A stretch of 64,000 nucleotides of DNA, from assembly GCF_900100315.1 (NCBI RefSeq), contig NZ_FNFF01000001.1, positions 1,426,001-1,490,000 on the forward strand, written 5' to 3'. Shown one piece after another: positions 19,910 through 28,074 of the stretch. The translations under genes were made by a program, and so were the position numbers. Below the pieces are notes generated by a model. It was not told the origin of the DNA. It worked only from the letters and a program-made list of their open reading frames with translations, and did no database searches. This DNA comes from Streptomyces indicus (lineage in GTDB: Bacteria > Actinomycetota > Actinomycetes > Streptomycetales > Streptomycetaceae). Numbering within the stretch: the stretch's first letter is position 1; the number at the start of each line of letters is the position of its first letter.

Positions 19910-20616
19910 CCACGGCTCAGACGACACGTTCGAAGGCCGAGCTCAAGGAGCTCGCCGAGCAGGCGGGGCGCGACCTGGAGGACGCGACCCCGCTGGAGAT
20001 CCTCACGTGGGCGGCCGAGACCTTCGGCCCGCGCTTCTGCGTGACCTCCTCGATGGAGGACGCGGTGGTCGCCCACCTCGCGTCGCGCGCCCTGCCCGGC
20101 GTGGACGTGGTCTTCCTCGACACCGGCTACCACTTCCCGGAGACCCTCGGCACCGCGGACGCGGTGGGCGCGGTGATGGACGTCAACCTCATCACGCTCA
20201 CGCCCGTGCAGTCCGTGGCCGAGCAGGACGCCCAGTACGGGCCGAAGCTGCACGACCGCGACCCCGACCTGTGCTGCGCGCTGCGCAAGGTCAAGCCCCT
20301 TGAGCAGGGCCTGGGTTCGTACGACGCGTGGGCCACGGGTCTGCGCCGCGACGAGTCCCCGACCCGCGCGAACACCCCGGTCGTCGGCTGGGACGAGAAG
20401 CGGCAGAAGGTCAAGATCGCGCCGATCGCCCGCTGGACCCAGGAGGACGTGGACGCGTACGTGGCCGAACACGGCGTCCTGACCAACCCGCTGCTGGACG
20501 ACGGCTACCCGTCGATCGGCTGCGCGCCCTGCACCTTCCGGGTCGCCGAGGGCGAGGACGCGCGCTCGGGCCGCTGGGCCGGGCGGGCCAAGACGGAATG
20601 CGGGCTGCACGGATGA
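19906..20616 (+). CDS. cysH: Adenylylsulfate (APS) reductase, CysH family
   Basis: Reduces activated sulfate to sulfite using thioredoxin. The 236 residues carry a PP-loop-type nucleotide site (CVTSSMEDAVVAHLA) and VVFLDTGYHFPET. The cysteine pairs C123-C124 (DLCCALRK) and C206-APC-C209 ligate a [4Fe-4S] cluster and mark the APS-using form rather than the PAPS-using form. C232 in the C-terminal ECGLHG is the catalytic cysteine. ATG 19906 overlaps the previous stop, with GGAGGGG (19892-19898) as ribosome site. The co-occurring cysC suggests PAPS is also made, probably for sulfotransferases. Confidence 0.94.
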   Translation: MTTAQTTRSKAELKELAEQAGRDLEDATPLEILTWAAETFGPRFCVTSSMEDAVVAHLASRALPGVDVVFLDTGYHFPETLGTADAVGAVMDVNLITLTPVQSVAEQDAQYGPKLHDRDPDLCCALRKVKPLEQGLGSYDAWATGLRRDESPTRANTPVVGWDEKRQKVKIAPIARWTQEDVDAYVAEHGVLTNPLLDDGYPSIGCAPCTFRVAEGEDARSGRWAGRAKTECGLHG

Positions 20617-20642
20617 GTTCAGGAACTGCCAAGGAGAGCAAC

Positions 20643-21176
20643 GTGACCGGAGCCACCATCTGGCTCACCGGACTGCCGAGCGCGGGCAAGACCACCATCG
20701 CGCTCGAACTCGCGGGCCGGCTGCGCGCGGAGGGCCACCGTGTGGAGGTGCTCGACGGGGACGAGATCCGCGAGTTCCTCTCGGCGGGCCTCGGCTTCTC
20801 GCGCGAGGACCGGCACATCAACGTGCAGCGCATCGGGTTCGTGAGCGAACTGCTCGCGTCCAACGGCGTGAAGGTGCTCGTCCCGGTCATCGCCCCGTAC
20901 GCCGACAGCCGCGAGGCGGTCCGCAAGCGCCACCAGACCGAGGGCACGCCCTACCTGGAGGTGCATGTGGCCACCCCCGTGGACGTGTGCTCCGTACGCG
21001 ATGTGAAGGGTCTGTACGCCAAGCAGGCGGCGGGCGAGATCTCCGGCCTGACCGGGGTCGACGACCCGTACGAAGCGCCCGAGTCACCGGATCTGCGGAT
21101 CGAGTCGCAGGACCAGACCGTGCAGGAGTCGGCCGCGGCGCTTCATGCGCTGCTCAGTGAGAGGGGTCTGGCGTGA
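20643..21176 (+). CDS. cysC: Adenylylsulfate kinase
   Basis: Phosphorylates APS to PAPS. Walker A GLPSAGKT lies at residues 10-17 of the 177-residue product, followed by LDGDEIREFLSAGLGFSREDR, the APS-binding DGD region, and the lid-like KGLYAKQAAGEISGLTGVDDPYE. The position usually Ser (phosphate intermediate region, ISPF in E. coli) is Ala here (VPVIAPY), as in many actinobacterial CysC. I chose GTG 20643 because AAGGAG (20631-20636) is six bases upstream. ATG 20613, in frame and overlapping the cysH stop, would add ten residues but has no ribosome site. Confidence 0.92.
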   Translation: MTGATIWLTGLPSAGKTTIALELAGRLRAEGHRVEVLDGDEIREFLSAGLGFSREDRHINVQRIGFVSELLASNGVKVLVPVIAPYADSREAVRKRHQTEGTPYLEVHVATPVDVCSVRDVKGLYAKQAAGEISGLTGVDDPYEAPESPDLRIESQDQTVQESAAALHALLSERGLA

Positions 21177-22108
21177 CGACCGTAGCTTCCGTCGCCGGGG
21201 AGACCGATTCCCCGTACGCGCTCAGCCACTTGGACGCCCTGGAGTCCGAGGCCGTCCACATCTTCCGTGAGGTGGCGGGCGAGTTCGAGCGGCCGGTGAT
21301 CCTCTTCTCCGGCGGCAAGGACTCCATCGTCATGCTGCACCTGGCCCTCAAGGCCTTCCGTCCGGCCGCGATCCCGTTCTCGCTGCTGCACGTCGACACG
21401 GGGCACAACTTCCCCGAGGTCATCGAGTACCGCGACCGCGTGGTGGCCGAGCACGGGCTGCGGCTGCACGTGGCCTCCGTGCAGGACTACATCGACCGCG
21501 GGGTGCTCAAGGAGCGCCCGGACGGCACCCGCAACCCGCTCCAGACCGTGCCCCTCACCGAGAAGATCGCGAGTGAGAAGTTCGACGCGGTCTTCGGCGG
21601 CGGGCGCCGCGACGAGGAGAAGGCGCGCGCCAAGGAGCGGGTGTTCTCGCTGCGCGACGAGTTCTCGCAGTGGGACCCGCGCCGCCAGCGCCCCGAGCTG
21701 TGGAACCTGTACAACGGCCGGCACGCACCCGGCGAGCACGTCCGCGTGTTCCCGCTGTCCAACTGGACCGAGCTGGACGTGTGGCAGTACATCGCCCGCG
21801 AGGGCATCGCGCTGCCGGAGATCTACTTCGCGCACGAGCGCGAGGTGTTCCAGCGCTCGGGCATGTGGCTGACCGCCGGCGAGTGGGGCGGCCCGAAGGA
21901 GAACGAGCCGGTCGTGACGCGCCTGGTGCGCTACCGCACCGTGGGCGACATGTCCTGCACCGGCGCCGTCGACTCCGACGCGGTGACCCTGGAGCAGGTC
22001 ATCACCGAGATCGCCGCGTCCCGGCTCACCGAACGAGGGGCGACCCGCGCCGACGACAAGCTGTCCGAGGCCGCGATGGAAGACCGCAAGCGCGAGGGGT
22101 ACTTCTAA
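21173..22108 (+). CDS. cysD: Sulfate adenylyltransferase subunit 2
   Basis: Catalytic subunit that makes APS from sulfate and ATP, driven by the GTPase CysN. The 311 residues contain the PP-loop VILFSGGKDSIVMLHLALKAF near residue 42, LLHVDTGHNFPEVIEYRD, VFGGGRRDEEKARAKERVFSLRD and FPLSNWTELDVWQYIAREGI, all hallmark segments of CysD. Its GTG start overlaps the cysC stop by 4 bp (GTGA), indicating translational coupling. cysN follows immediately. Confidence 0.96.
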   Translation: MTTVASVAGETDSPYALSHLDALESEAVHIFREVAGEFERPVILFSGGKDSIVMLHLALKAFRPAAIPFSLLHVDTGHNFPEVIEYRDRVVAEHGLRLHVASVQDYIDRGVLKERPDGTRNPLQTVPLTEKIASEKFDAVFGGGRRDEEKARAKERVFSLRDEFSQWDPRRQRPELWNLYNGRHAPGEHVRVFPLSNWTELDVWQYIAREGIALPEIYFAHEREVFQRSGMWLTAGEWGGPKENEPVVTRLVRYRTVGDMSCTGAVDSDAVTLEQVITEIAASRLTERGATRADDKLSEAAMEDRKREGYF

Positions 22109-23461
22109 ATGTCCAGCACCACCGGTCAGTTGACCGACATCGAAGGCCTCTCGGCGACCACGCTGCTGCGGTTCGCCACCGCAGGATCCGTCGACGACGG
22201 CAAGTCCACCCTCGTGGGCCGGCTCCTGCACGACTCCAAGTCCGTGCTCACCGACCAGCTCGAAGCCGTCGAGCGGGTCTCCGCGAGCCGCGGCCAGGAC
22301 GCGCCCGACCTCGCGCTGCTCACCGACGGGCTGCGCGCGGAGCGCGAGCAGGGCATCACCATCGATGTCGCCTACCGCTACTTCGCCACCGCACGGCGCC
22401 GCTTCATCCTGGCCGACACCCCGGGCCATGTGCAGTACACCCGCAACATGGTCACCGGCGCCTCCACCGCCGAGCTGACGGTGATCCTGGTCGACGCCCG
22501 CAACGGTGTGGTCGAGCAGACCCGCCGGCACGCCGCGATCGCCGCGCTGCTCCGCGTCCCGCACGTGGTGCTCGCGGTGAACAAGATGGACCTCGTCGAG
22601 TACGAGGAGTCCGTGTTCGCCGGGATCGCGGCCGAATTCACCACGTACGCCAAGGAGTTGGGCGTCCCGGAGATCACCGCCATCCCGATCTCCGCGCTCG
22701 CCGGGGACAACGTGGTGGAGCCCTCCGCGCACATGGACTGGTACGCGGGCCCCACCGTCCTGGAGCACCTGGAGACGGTGCCGGTCAGCCATGACCTCGC
22801 CACCTGCCACGCGCGTTTCCCCGTGCAGGTCGTGATCCGGCCGCAGACCGCCGAGCACCCGGACTACCGGGGGTACGCGGGCCAGATCGCCGCCGGCACC
22901 TTCCGGGTCGGCGAGGAGGTCAAGGTCCTTCCTTCCGGGCGGAGTTCGAAGATCGCCGGGATCGACCTGCTCGGCGAGAAGGTCGACGTGGCCTGGACCC
23001 CGCAGTCGGTGACGCTCCTCCTGGAGGACGACATCGACATCTCGCGCGGCGACCTGATCGTGCCGGCCCACGACGCCCCGGCCACCAGCCAGGACATCGA
23101 GGCCACGGTCTGCCACGTCGCGGACCAGCCGCTCACGGTCGGCCAGCGCGTGCTGCTCAAGCACACCACCCGTACGGTCAAGGCGATCGTCAAGGAGATC
23201 CCGTCGCGGCTCACGCTCGACGACCTCTCGCAGCACGCCGAGCCGGGACAGCTGGTCGCCAACGACATCGGCCGCGTGAAGGTCCGCACGGCCGAACCGC
23301 TCGCGCTCGACGCGTACGCCGACTCGCGGCGTACCGGCTCCTTCCTGCTGATCGACCCGGCGGACGGCACCACGCTCGCCGCCGGCATGTCGGGCGAGGC
23401 CTTCGCACAGGGCGAGGAGCCCGCTCCGTCCACCCCCGATGAAGAGGGCTGGGATTTCTGA
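22109..23461 (+). CDS. cysN: Sulfate adenylyltransferase subunit 1 (GTPase)
   Basis: 450-residue regulatory GTPase of ATP sulfurylase, related to elongation factor Tu. Visible are G1 GSVDDGKSTL, EREQGITIDVAYRYF, G3 DTPGH and G4 NKMD, then beta-barrel domains with LPSGRSSKIAGIDLLGEKV and VGQRVLLKHTTR. It begins at the base after the cysD stop, so the two are certainly co-translated. No CysC domain is fused at the C-terminus, in agreement with the separate cysC gene. Confidence 0.96.
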   Translation: MSSTTGQLTDIEGLSATTLLRFATAGSVDDGKSTLVGRLLHDSKSVLTDQLEAVERVSASRGQDAPDLALLTDGLRAEREQGITIDVAYRYFATARRRFILADTPGHVQYTRNMVTGASTAELTVILVDARNGVVEQTRRHAAIAALLRVPHVVLAVNKMDLVEYEESVFAGIAAEFTTYAKELGVPEITAIPISALAGDNVVEPSAHMDWYAGPTVLEHLETVPVSHDLATCHARFPVQVVIRPQTAEHPDYRGYAGQIAAGTFRVGEEVKVLPSGRSSKIAGIDLLGEKVDVAWTPQSVTLLLEDDIDISRGDLIVPAHDAPATSQDIEATVCHVADQPLTVGQRVLLKHTTRTVKAIVKEIPSRLTLDDLSQHAEPGQLVANDIGRVKVRTAEPLALDAYADSRRTGSFLLIDPADGTTLAAGMSGEAFAQGEEPAPSTPDEEGWDF

Positions 23462-23562
23462 TGGCCATCGACGTGTACGCGACCTTCGCGAAGGAGGGCG
23501 GCCGGGTCGGCAGCGGCGCCCTGGGTGCCGGGACCGGGGGTGTCGTGCGATGTGTGCGCTGA
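23461..23562 (+). CDS. Possible 33-residue frame coupled to cysN
   Basis: ATG 23461 shares one base with the cysN stop (TGATG) and opens 33 codons (MAIDVYATFAKEGG, then a Gly-rich part ending CVR). The TGATG arrangement is typical of coupled genes, and the first half has normal codon bias, but the second half is low in complexity. I recognise no family. It may be a residual gene start, a short coupled peptide, or an element that governs entry of ribosomes into the following region. Confidence 0.3.
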   Translation: MAIDVYATFAKEGGRVGSGALGAGTGGVVRCVR

Positions 23563-23681
23563 CCTGTATGCACGCCCCGCGCGACCCGCGCGTTCGCACC
23601 CGTGAGCACGCCCTGCCCGTACGACACAGACGAAGACCTGCCGAACTCCCGGCCGCGTACCCGCACTTGAGGGGGACGTAA
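23550..23681 (+). CDS. Possible cysteine-containing upstream frame before ssuA
   Basis: A 43-codon frame beginning MCALTCMH, with cysteine codons at positions 2 and 6, followed by an Arg/His/Pro-rich part and ending 29 bases before the binding-protein gene. It has no clear ribosome site. The early cysteines and the position between two sulfur genes resemble cysteine-sensing upstream frames, but chance is equally possible. Confidence 0.25.
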   Translation: MCALTCMHAPRDPRVRTREHALPVRHRRRPAELPAAYPHLRGT

Positions 23682-23710
23682 GAACCGGGCCTCCGAGAGG
23701 ATCACCTCCC

Positions 23711-24862
23711 GTGCCTGCCACCAGTTCCGACAGCTTTGCCCGTACCACCCGCTCCACCCGCTCGGCCAAGCGCCAGCGCCTCGCCGTCGCCGCCCTCACC
23801 CTCCCGCTGCTCGCGCTCAGCGCCTGCGGCTACGGCTCCAAGTCGGAGGACAAGGGCTCGGACGCCTCCCCCGTCGCCCAGGGCAAGGCCATCGACGGAC
23901 TCGGCGAAGTGAAGATCGGCTACTTCGCCAACGTCACCCACGGCACCGCCCTCGTCGGCCTCGGCCAGGGCGGCCTGATCCAGAAGGAACTGGGCGGCAC
24001 CAAGGTCAAGTCCCAGGTCTTCAACGCGGGCCCCGCCGAGATCGAGGCCCTCAACTCCGGCGCCATCGACATCGGCTGGATCGGCCCCTCGCCCTCGATC
24101 AACGGCTACACCAAGTCCCAGGGCAAGAGCCTGCGCATCATCTCCGGCTCCGCCTCCGGCGGTGTCTCGCTGGTGGTGAACCCCAAGAAGATCAAGTCGC
24201 TCGACGACCTCGAGGGCAAGACCATCGCGACCCCGCAGCTCGGCAACACCCAGGACGTGGCGCTGCTCAACTACCTGGCCGAGAAGGGCTACAAGGTCGA
24301 CGCGACCAGCGGCAAGGGCGACGTCAACATCGCCCGTACGGACAACAAGGTCACGCCGATCGCCTTCAAGAACGGCGACATCGACGGTGCCTGGGTGCCC
24401 GAGCCCACCGCGTCCAAGCTGGTGGCCGACGGCGGCAAGGTCCTGCTGGACGAGCGCAAGCTCTGGAAGGACGGCAAGTTCGTGATCACGAACATCATCG
24501 TCCGCCAGGAGTTCCTGGAGAAGTACCCGAAGGTCGTCGAGGCCGTCCTGCGCGGCTCGGTGAACACCAACGCCTGGATCAACGAGAACCCGGACGAGGC
24601 CAAGCAGGCCATCAACGACGTGCTCAAGGAAGAGACCGGCAAGGCCCTGCCGGCCGAGGTGATCGACCCGGCCTTCGAGAACGTCGACTTCCTCGACGAC
24701 CCGCTGGCCGCCACCCTGCGCGACGAGGCCCAGCACGCGGTGAAGGCCGGGCTGCTCAAGGACCCGCTGCTCGACGGCATCTACGACCTGCGTCCGCTGA
24801 ACAAGGTGCTCAGCGCCGCGGGCAAGCCCTCGGTCGACGACGCCGGACTCGGCGCCAAGTAG
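23711..24862 (+). CDS. ssuA: Sulfonate-type ABC transporter substrate-binding lipoprotein
   Basis: 383 residues with a basic N-terminus, hydrophobic segment and lipobox LLALSACG, so a lipid-anchored extracellular binding protein. The mature part has the SsuA/NMT1-like type 2 fold: VKIGYFANVTHGTALVGLGQG, FNAGPAEIEALNSGAIDIGWIGPSPSINGY, GKTIATPQLGNTQDVALLNYL and GDIDGAWVPEPTASKLV. The last region normally contacts the ligand. It follows cysN by 249 bp and heads an ssuABC set. Sulfonate import is inferred from family and from operon context; sulfate or taurine cannot be excluded. GTG 23711 has GAGAGGA about nine bases upstream. Confidence 0.87.
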   Translation: MPATSSDSFARTTRSTRSAKRQRLAVAALTLPLLALSACGYGSKSEDKGSDASPVAQGKAIDGLGEVKIGYFANVTHGTALVGLGQGGLIQKELGGTKVKSQVFNAGPAEIEALNSGAIDIGWIGPSPSINGYTKSQGKSLRIISGSASGGVSLVVNPKKIKSLDDLEGKTIATPQLGNTQDVALLNYLAEKGYKVDATSGKGDVNIARTDNKVTPIAFKNGDIDGAWVPEPTASKLVADGGKVLLDERKLWKDGKFVITNIIVRQEFLEKYPKVVEAVLRGSVNTNAWINENPDEAKQAINDVLKEETGKALPAEVIDPAFENVDFLDDPLAATLRDEAQHAVKAGLLKDPLLDGIYDLRPLNKVLSAAGKPSVDDAGLGAK

Positions 24863-24917
24863 CGCAGCACCGCGTCACGCAACCCCTTCGCAAGCCCACT
24901 CCCAGGAGGTGACGGTC

Positions 24918-25727
24918 ATGGCAGCCACGCTCACCGAGGCCGCGGTGGACAAGTCGACCACGGCGTCCGCCACGGATCCGGCGTACGCCGCGCGGATCTC
25001 CCATGTCTCCAAGTCGTTCGGCCGGCCGGGCGCGCAGCAGCTCGTCCTCGACGACATCACGATCGATGTCGCGCCGGGCGAGTTCGTCACCCTCCTGGGA
25101 GCCTCGGGCTGCGGCAAGTCCACGCTCCTCAACCTCGTCGCGGGCCTCGACAAGCCGAGCGCCGGCGAGATCGAGGTGCCGGGCGGGCGTCCGGCCCTGA
25201 TGTTCCAGGAGCACGCCCTGTTCCCGTGGCTGACCGCGGGCAAGAACATCGAACTCGCCCTGAAGATGCGCGGACTCGCCAAGTCCGAGCGGCGCGACGA
25301 GGCCGAGCGGCTCCTTGAGATCGTGCGGCTCAAGGGGGCGTACGGCAAGCGCGTGCACGAGCTGTCCGGCGGTATGCGCCAGCGCGTCGCGCTGGCCCGC
25401 GCCATCGCGCAGGACAGCCAACTGCTCCTGATGGACGAGCCGTTCGCCGCGCTCGACGCCATCACGCGGGACGTCCTGCACGACGAGCTGACCCGCATCT
25501 GGCGCGAGACGAACCTCTCCGTCCTGTTCGTCACGCACAACGTGCGCGAGGCCGTCCGGCTCGCCGAGCGGGTCGTCCTGCTCTCCTCGCGCCCCGGGCG
25601 GATCGCCCGTGAGTGGGAGGTCGGGATCCCGCAGCCGCGCCGGATCGAGGACAGCGCGGTCGCCGACCTCTCCATCGAGATCACCGAACAACTGCGGGGG
25701 GAGATCCGCCGACATGGCCAGCACTGA
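24918..25727 (+). CDS. ssuB: Sulfonate-type ABC transporter ATP-binding protein
   Basis: 269 residues. Walker A LLGASGCGKSTLL, Q-loop FQEHALFPWLT, signature LSGGMRQRVALARA, Walker B LLLMDEPFAALD and the switch histidine in VLFVTHNVREAV are all intact. Together they define a nitrate/sulfonate/taurine-type import ATPase. ATG 24918 is preceded at eight bases by AGGAGG (24904-24909); the GTG at 24909 is part of that ribosome site and not the start. The first 30 residues are a nonconserved Thr/Ala-rich extension. Its end overlaps the permease gene by 14 bp. Confidence 0.9.
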   Translation: MAATLTEAAVDKSTTASATDPAYAARISHVSKSFGRPGAQQLVLDDITIDVAPGEFVTLLGASGCGKSTLLNLVAGLDKPSAGEIEVPGGRPALMFQEHALFPWLTAGKNIELALKMRGLAKSERRDEAERLLEIVRLKGAYGKRVHELSGGMRQRVALARAIAQDSQLLLMDEPFAALDAITRDVLHDELTRIWRETNLSVLFVTHNVREAVRLAERVVLLSSRPGRIAREWEVGIPQPRRIEDSAVADLSIEITEQLRGEIRRHGQH

Positions 25728-26694
25728 GACCACCACGTCCGATACGCCGGACGCACAGCCGGAGACACGGCCGGACGCGCGGGAAGACGCGCGGCCAGAC
25801 GCGCGGCCAGACGCGCGGGAGGCGCCGAAGGAGAACGGCGCCGACCTCGCCGGTCTCGAAGCGGGCCTGGACGCCCTGGAGACGCAGACCGCGCAGCGCA
25901 CCGCCTTCGGCCGCAAGCTGCTCTCCAAGGCGCTGCCCCCGATCGTGGCCGTCGCCCTCGTCCTGGTCCTGTGGCAGCTCGCGTACCACTTCAAGGTCAA
26001 GGAGCACTACCTGCTCCCGAGCCCCGCGGACGTGGGCCGCACGCTCCAGGAGAAGTGGCTCGAGGGCACGCTGCTCGACTACGTATGGACCTCGCTGTCC
26101 CGTGGCGCGCTCGGCTTCCTCATCTCGGTGGCGATCGGCACCCCGCTGGGTCTGATCGTGGCCCGGGTCAAGGTGGTGCGGGCCGCGATCGGACCGATCC
26201 TCTCCGGACTCCAGTCGCTGCCCTCCGTGGCCTGGGTGCCGGCCGCGATCATCTGGTTCGGTCTGAGCGACGCCACGATCTACGCGGTCGTGCTGCTCGG
26301 CGCCGTGCCGTCGATCGCCAACGGCCTGGTGGCCGGTGTGGACCAGGTGCCGCCGCTGTATCTGCGGGCCGGCCGCGTGATCGGCGCGACGGGACTCAAC
26401 GGCGTACGCCATGTCCTGCTGCCCGCCGCGCTGCCCGGCTACATCGCGGGCCTCAAGCAGGGCTGGGCCTTCTCGTGGCGCTCCCTGATGGCGGCCGAGC
26501 TGATCGTGAACGCCGCCGACCTGGGCGTCGGTCTCGGCCAACTGCTCGAACAGGGCCGTGAACTGCAGGACATGTCCTGGGTGCTGAGCGCGATCCTGCT
26601 GATCCTGATCGTCGGCATCGGCATCGAGCTGCTGATCTTCGCGCCCATCGAACGCCGTGTCCTGCGCAGCCGCGGCCTGCTCGCGAGGGGCTGA
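25714..26694 (+). CDS. ssuC: Sulfonate-type ABC transporter permease
   Basis: 326 residues with about six membrane segments from residue 73 onward, beginning PPIVAVALVLVLWQLAYHF. The central loop YLRAGRVIGATGLNGVRHVLLPAALPGYIAGLKQGW is the SsuC/TauC-type coupling motif that touches the ATPase. The N-terminal 70 residues are acidic and hydrophilic, longer than in most homologues, and include four DAR(E/P) repeats encoded by a 12-bp DNA repeat. ATG 25714 overlaps ssuB by 14 bp. Together with ssuA and ssuB it forms a full importer in the sulfur operon. Confidence 0.9.
   Translation: MASTETTTSDTPDAQPETRPDAREDARPDARPDAREAPKENGADLAGLEAGLDALETQTAQRTAFGRKLLSKALPPIVAVALVLVLWQLAYHFKVKEHYLLPSPADVGRTLQEKWLEGTLLDYVWTSLSRGALGFLISVAIGTPLGLIVARVKVVRAAIGPILSGLQSLPSVAWVPAAIIWFGLSDATIYAVVLLGAVPSIANGLVAGVDQVPPLYLRAGRVIGATGLNGVRHVLLPAALPGYIAGLKQGWAFSWRSLMAAELIVNAADLGVGLGQLLEQGRELQDMSWVLSAILLILIVGIGIELLIFAPIERRVLRSRGLLARG
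25774..25821 (+). repeat. Four 12-bp tandem repeats inside ssuC
   Basis: GACGCGCGGGAA, GACGCGCGGCCA twice, then GACGCGCGGGAG, adjacent and in frame, encoding DARE-DARP-DARP-DARE. A slippage-prone coding repeat in the cytoplasmic N-terminus of the permease. Confidence 0.9.
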
Positions 26695-26699
26695 CCTCC

Positions 26700-27473
26700 A
26701 TGCGCACCACGACCTCCCCGCACCCCACGCTCCTCGTCGTCGCCCACGGCAGCCGCGACCCGCGCCATGCCGCGACCGTGCACGCCCTGGTGAACCGGGT
26801 GCGGGCGCTGCGCCCCGGCCTGCGCGTGGAGACGGGCTTCCTGGACTTCAACGCCCCTTCCGTTCCCCGGGTGTTGGAGCGTCTGGACGCCGACGGGGTA
26901 CGGGACGTCGTGGCGCTGCCGCTGCTCCTGACCCGCGCCTTCCACGCGAAGGCCGACATTCCGGCCGTGCTCCAGGAGGCCGCGGTGCGCCTTCCACGGC
27001 TGCGGATCCGGCAGGCCGAGGTGCTCGGCCCGTCGCCGCTGCTGCTCGGCGCGCTGGAGCGGCGGCTGTACGAAGCCGGGGTGCGCCCCGGTGAACGTGG
27101 CTCGACCGGGGTCGTACTGGCCTCGGCGGGCTCTTCGGACCCGGAGGCGATCGCGGTGATCGCAGAAATCGCGCGGGAGTGGCGGCGCACCGGTTGGTGT
27201 GCCGTGCGGCCCGCGTTCGCCTCCGCATCTCTTCCCCGCACGGAGGACGCCGTGCGGGAGCTGCGCGCCCAGGGCGTACGGCGCGTCGCGGTCGCGCCGT
27301 ACGTCCTCGCGCCCGGCTTCCTGCCGGACCGGATCGCGAACGGGGCGCGCGAGGCCGGCGCCGACGTCCTCGCCGAGGTGCTCGGACCCGCACCGGAGGT
27401 GGCGCGGCTCCTTGCCGACCGCTACGACGAGTGCCGTGCGGCCGCCTCGCTCGAACCCGCGCTCACGGCGTGA
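26700..27473 (+). CDS. Sirohydrochlorin ferrochelatase-like protein (CbiX family)
   Basis: Inserts a divalent metal into sirohydrochlorin, giving siroheme when iron is used. The 257 residues fold as two related halves. The first opens with LLVVAHGSRDPRHAATVHAL (catalytic-type H16), has VETGFLDFNAPSVPRVLERL, and contains LLLTRAFHAKADIPAVL with the second metal-site histidine. The second half has VVLASAGSSDPEA and VAPYVLAPGFLPDRIANGA. It lies five bases after ssuC. Its place at the end of the operon fits supply of siroheme to the CysI reductase, although some family members use cobalt. Confidence 0.88.
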   Translation: MRTTTSPHPTLLVVAHGSRDPRHAATVHALVNRVRALRPGLRVETGFLDFNAPSVPRVLERLDADGVRDVVALPLLLTRAFHAKADIPAVLQEAAVRLPRLRIRQAEVLGPSPLLLGALERRLYEAGVRPGERGSTGVVLASAGSSDPEAIAVIAEIAREWRRTGWCAVRPAFASASLPRTEDAVRELRAQGVRRVAVAPYVLAPGFLPDRIANGAREAGADVLAEVLGPAPEVARLLADRYDECRAAASLEPALTA

Positions 27474-27504
27474 GGAAAGTCCTCAGGTTGTGTCCGGAAT
27501 GCAG

Positions 27505-27533
27505 TTGCCGGGACGCGGCGGTTTGCCTAGCGT
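27505..27533 (+). promoter_or_regulatory. Promoter of the GNAT/aldo-keto reductase pair
   Basis: TTGCCG (27505-27510) and TAGCGT (27528-27533) are separated by 17 bases, a good match to the vegetative Streptomyces -35/-10 pattern. Seven bases follow before GTG 27541, which therefore coincides with the expected transcription start. Confidence 0.6.
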
Positions 27534-27540
27534 CGGCCAG

Positions 27541-28074
27541 GTGACTCCCGAACTGCGTACGGAACGCCTGGTTCTGTCCCCGTATGTCCCCACGGATGAA
27601 GCGGATTTCGTGGCGCTCTTCCAGGACAGCGCGTCCGGCCAGTGGTTCTGGGAGGGTCCCGAACGCCGGCCCGTCGCCGAGGACCACGCCTTGTTCGGCC
27701 GGATCTTCAGCCTGATCTACGCCGAGGACCGCTTCCCGGTCTGGGCGGTGCGCCACGAGGGCCGCTACATCGGCCACGCCGAGATCAAGCCCTCCCCCGA
27801 GCCCTGGCTCAAGGGTCACGAGATCGTCTACGGGCTCACCGCGCGCAGCTGGGGCCACGGCTTCGGCACCGAACTGGCCGCCGCCCTCACGGCGTACGGA
27901 CACGAGGAGCTGGGCCTGACGGAGGTGCACGCGACCGTGAACGCGGAGAACGCGCGCTCGCTCAAGGTCCTCAAGAAGATCGGTTTCGTGCACACCAAGG
28001 ACGTCCGCGAGGACGACGGCAGCACGACCCAGCTGCTCACCCACCGGCGGGGCTCCGATACCGTCGGAGAATGA
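27541..28074 (+). CDS. GNAT family N-acetyltransferase (RimJ/RimL-like)
   Basis: 177 residues. LRTERLVLSPYVPTDEADF at the start, then EIVYGLTARSWGHGFGTELAAALTAYG (acetyl-CoA loop) and VHATVNAENARSLKVLKKIGFVHTKDV are typical of the RimJ/RimL subgroup, which acetylates protein N-termini or small molecules. GTG 27541 is predicted to be the first base of a leaderless mRNA from the promoter at 27505-27533. Its stop overlaps the aldo/keto reductase start by 4 bp (ATGA). Confidence 0.85.
   Translation: MTPELRTERLVLSPYVPTDEADFVALFQDSASGQWFWEGPERRPVAEDHALFGRIFSLIYAEDRFPVWAVRHEGRYIGHAEIKPSPEPWLKGHEIVYGLTARSWGHGFGTELAAALTAYGHEELGLTEVHATVNAENARSLKVLKKIGFVHTKDVREDDGSTTQLLTHRRGSDTVGE

Noticed and set aside
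24909..24917. GTG 24909 as start of ssuB
   Set aside because: This codon is part of the AGGAGG ribosome site that serves ATG 24918.
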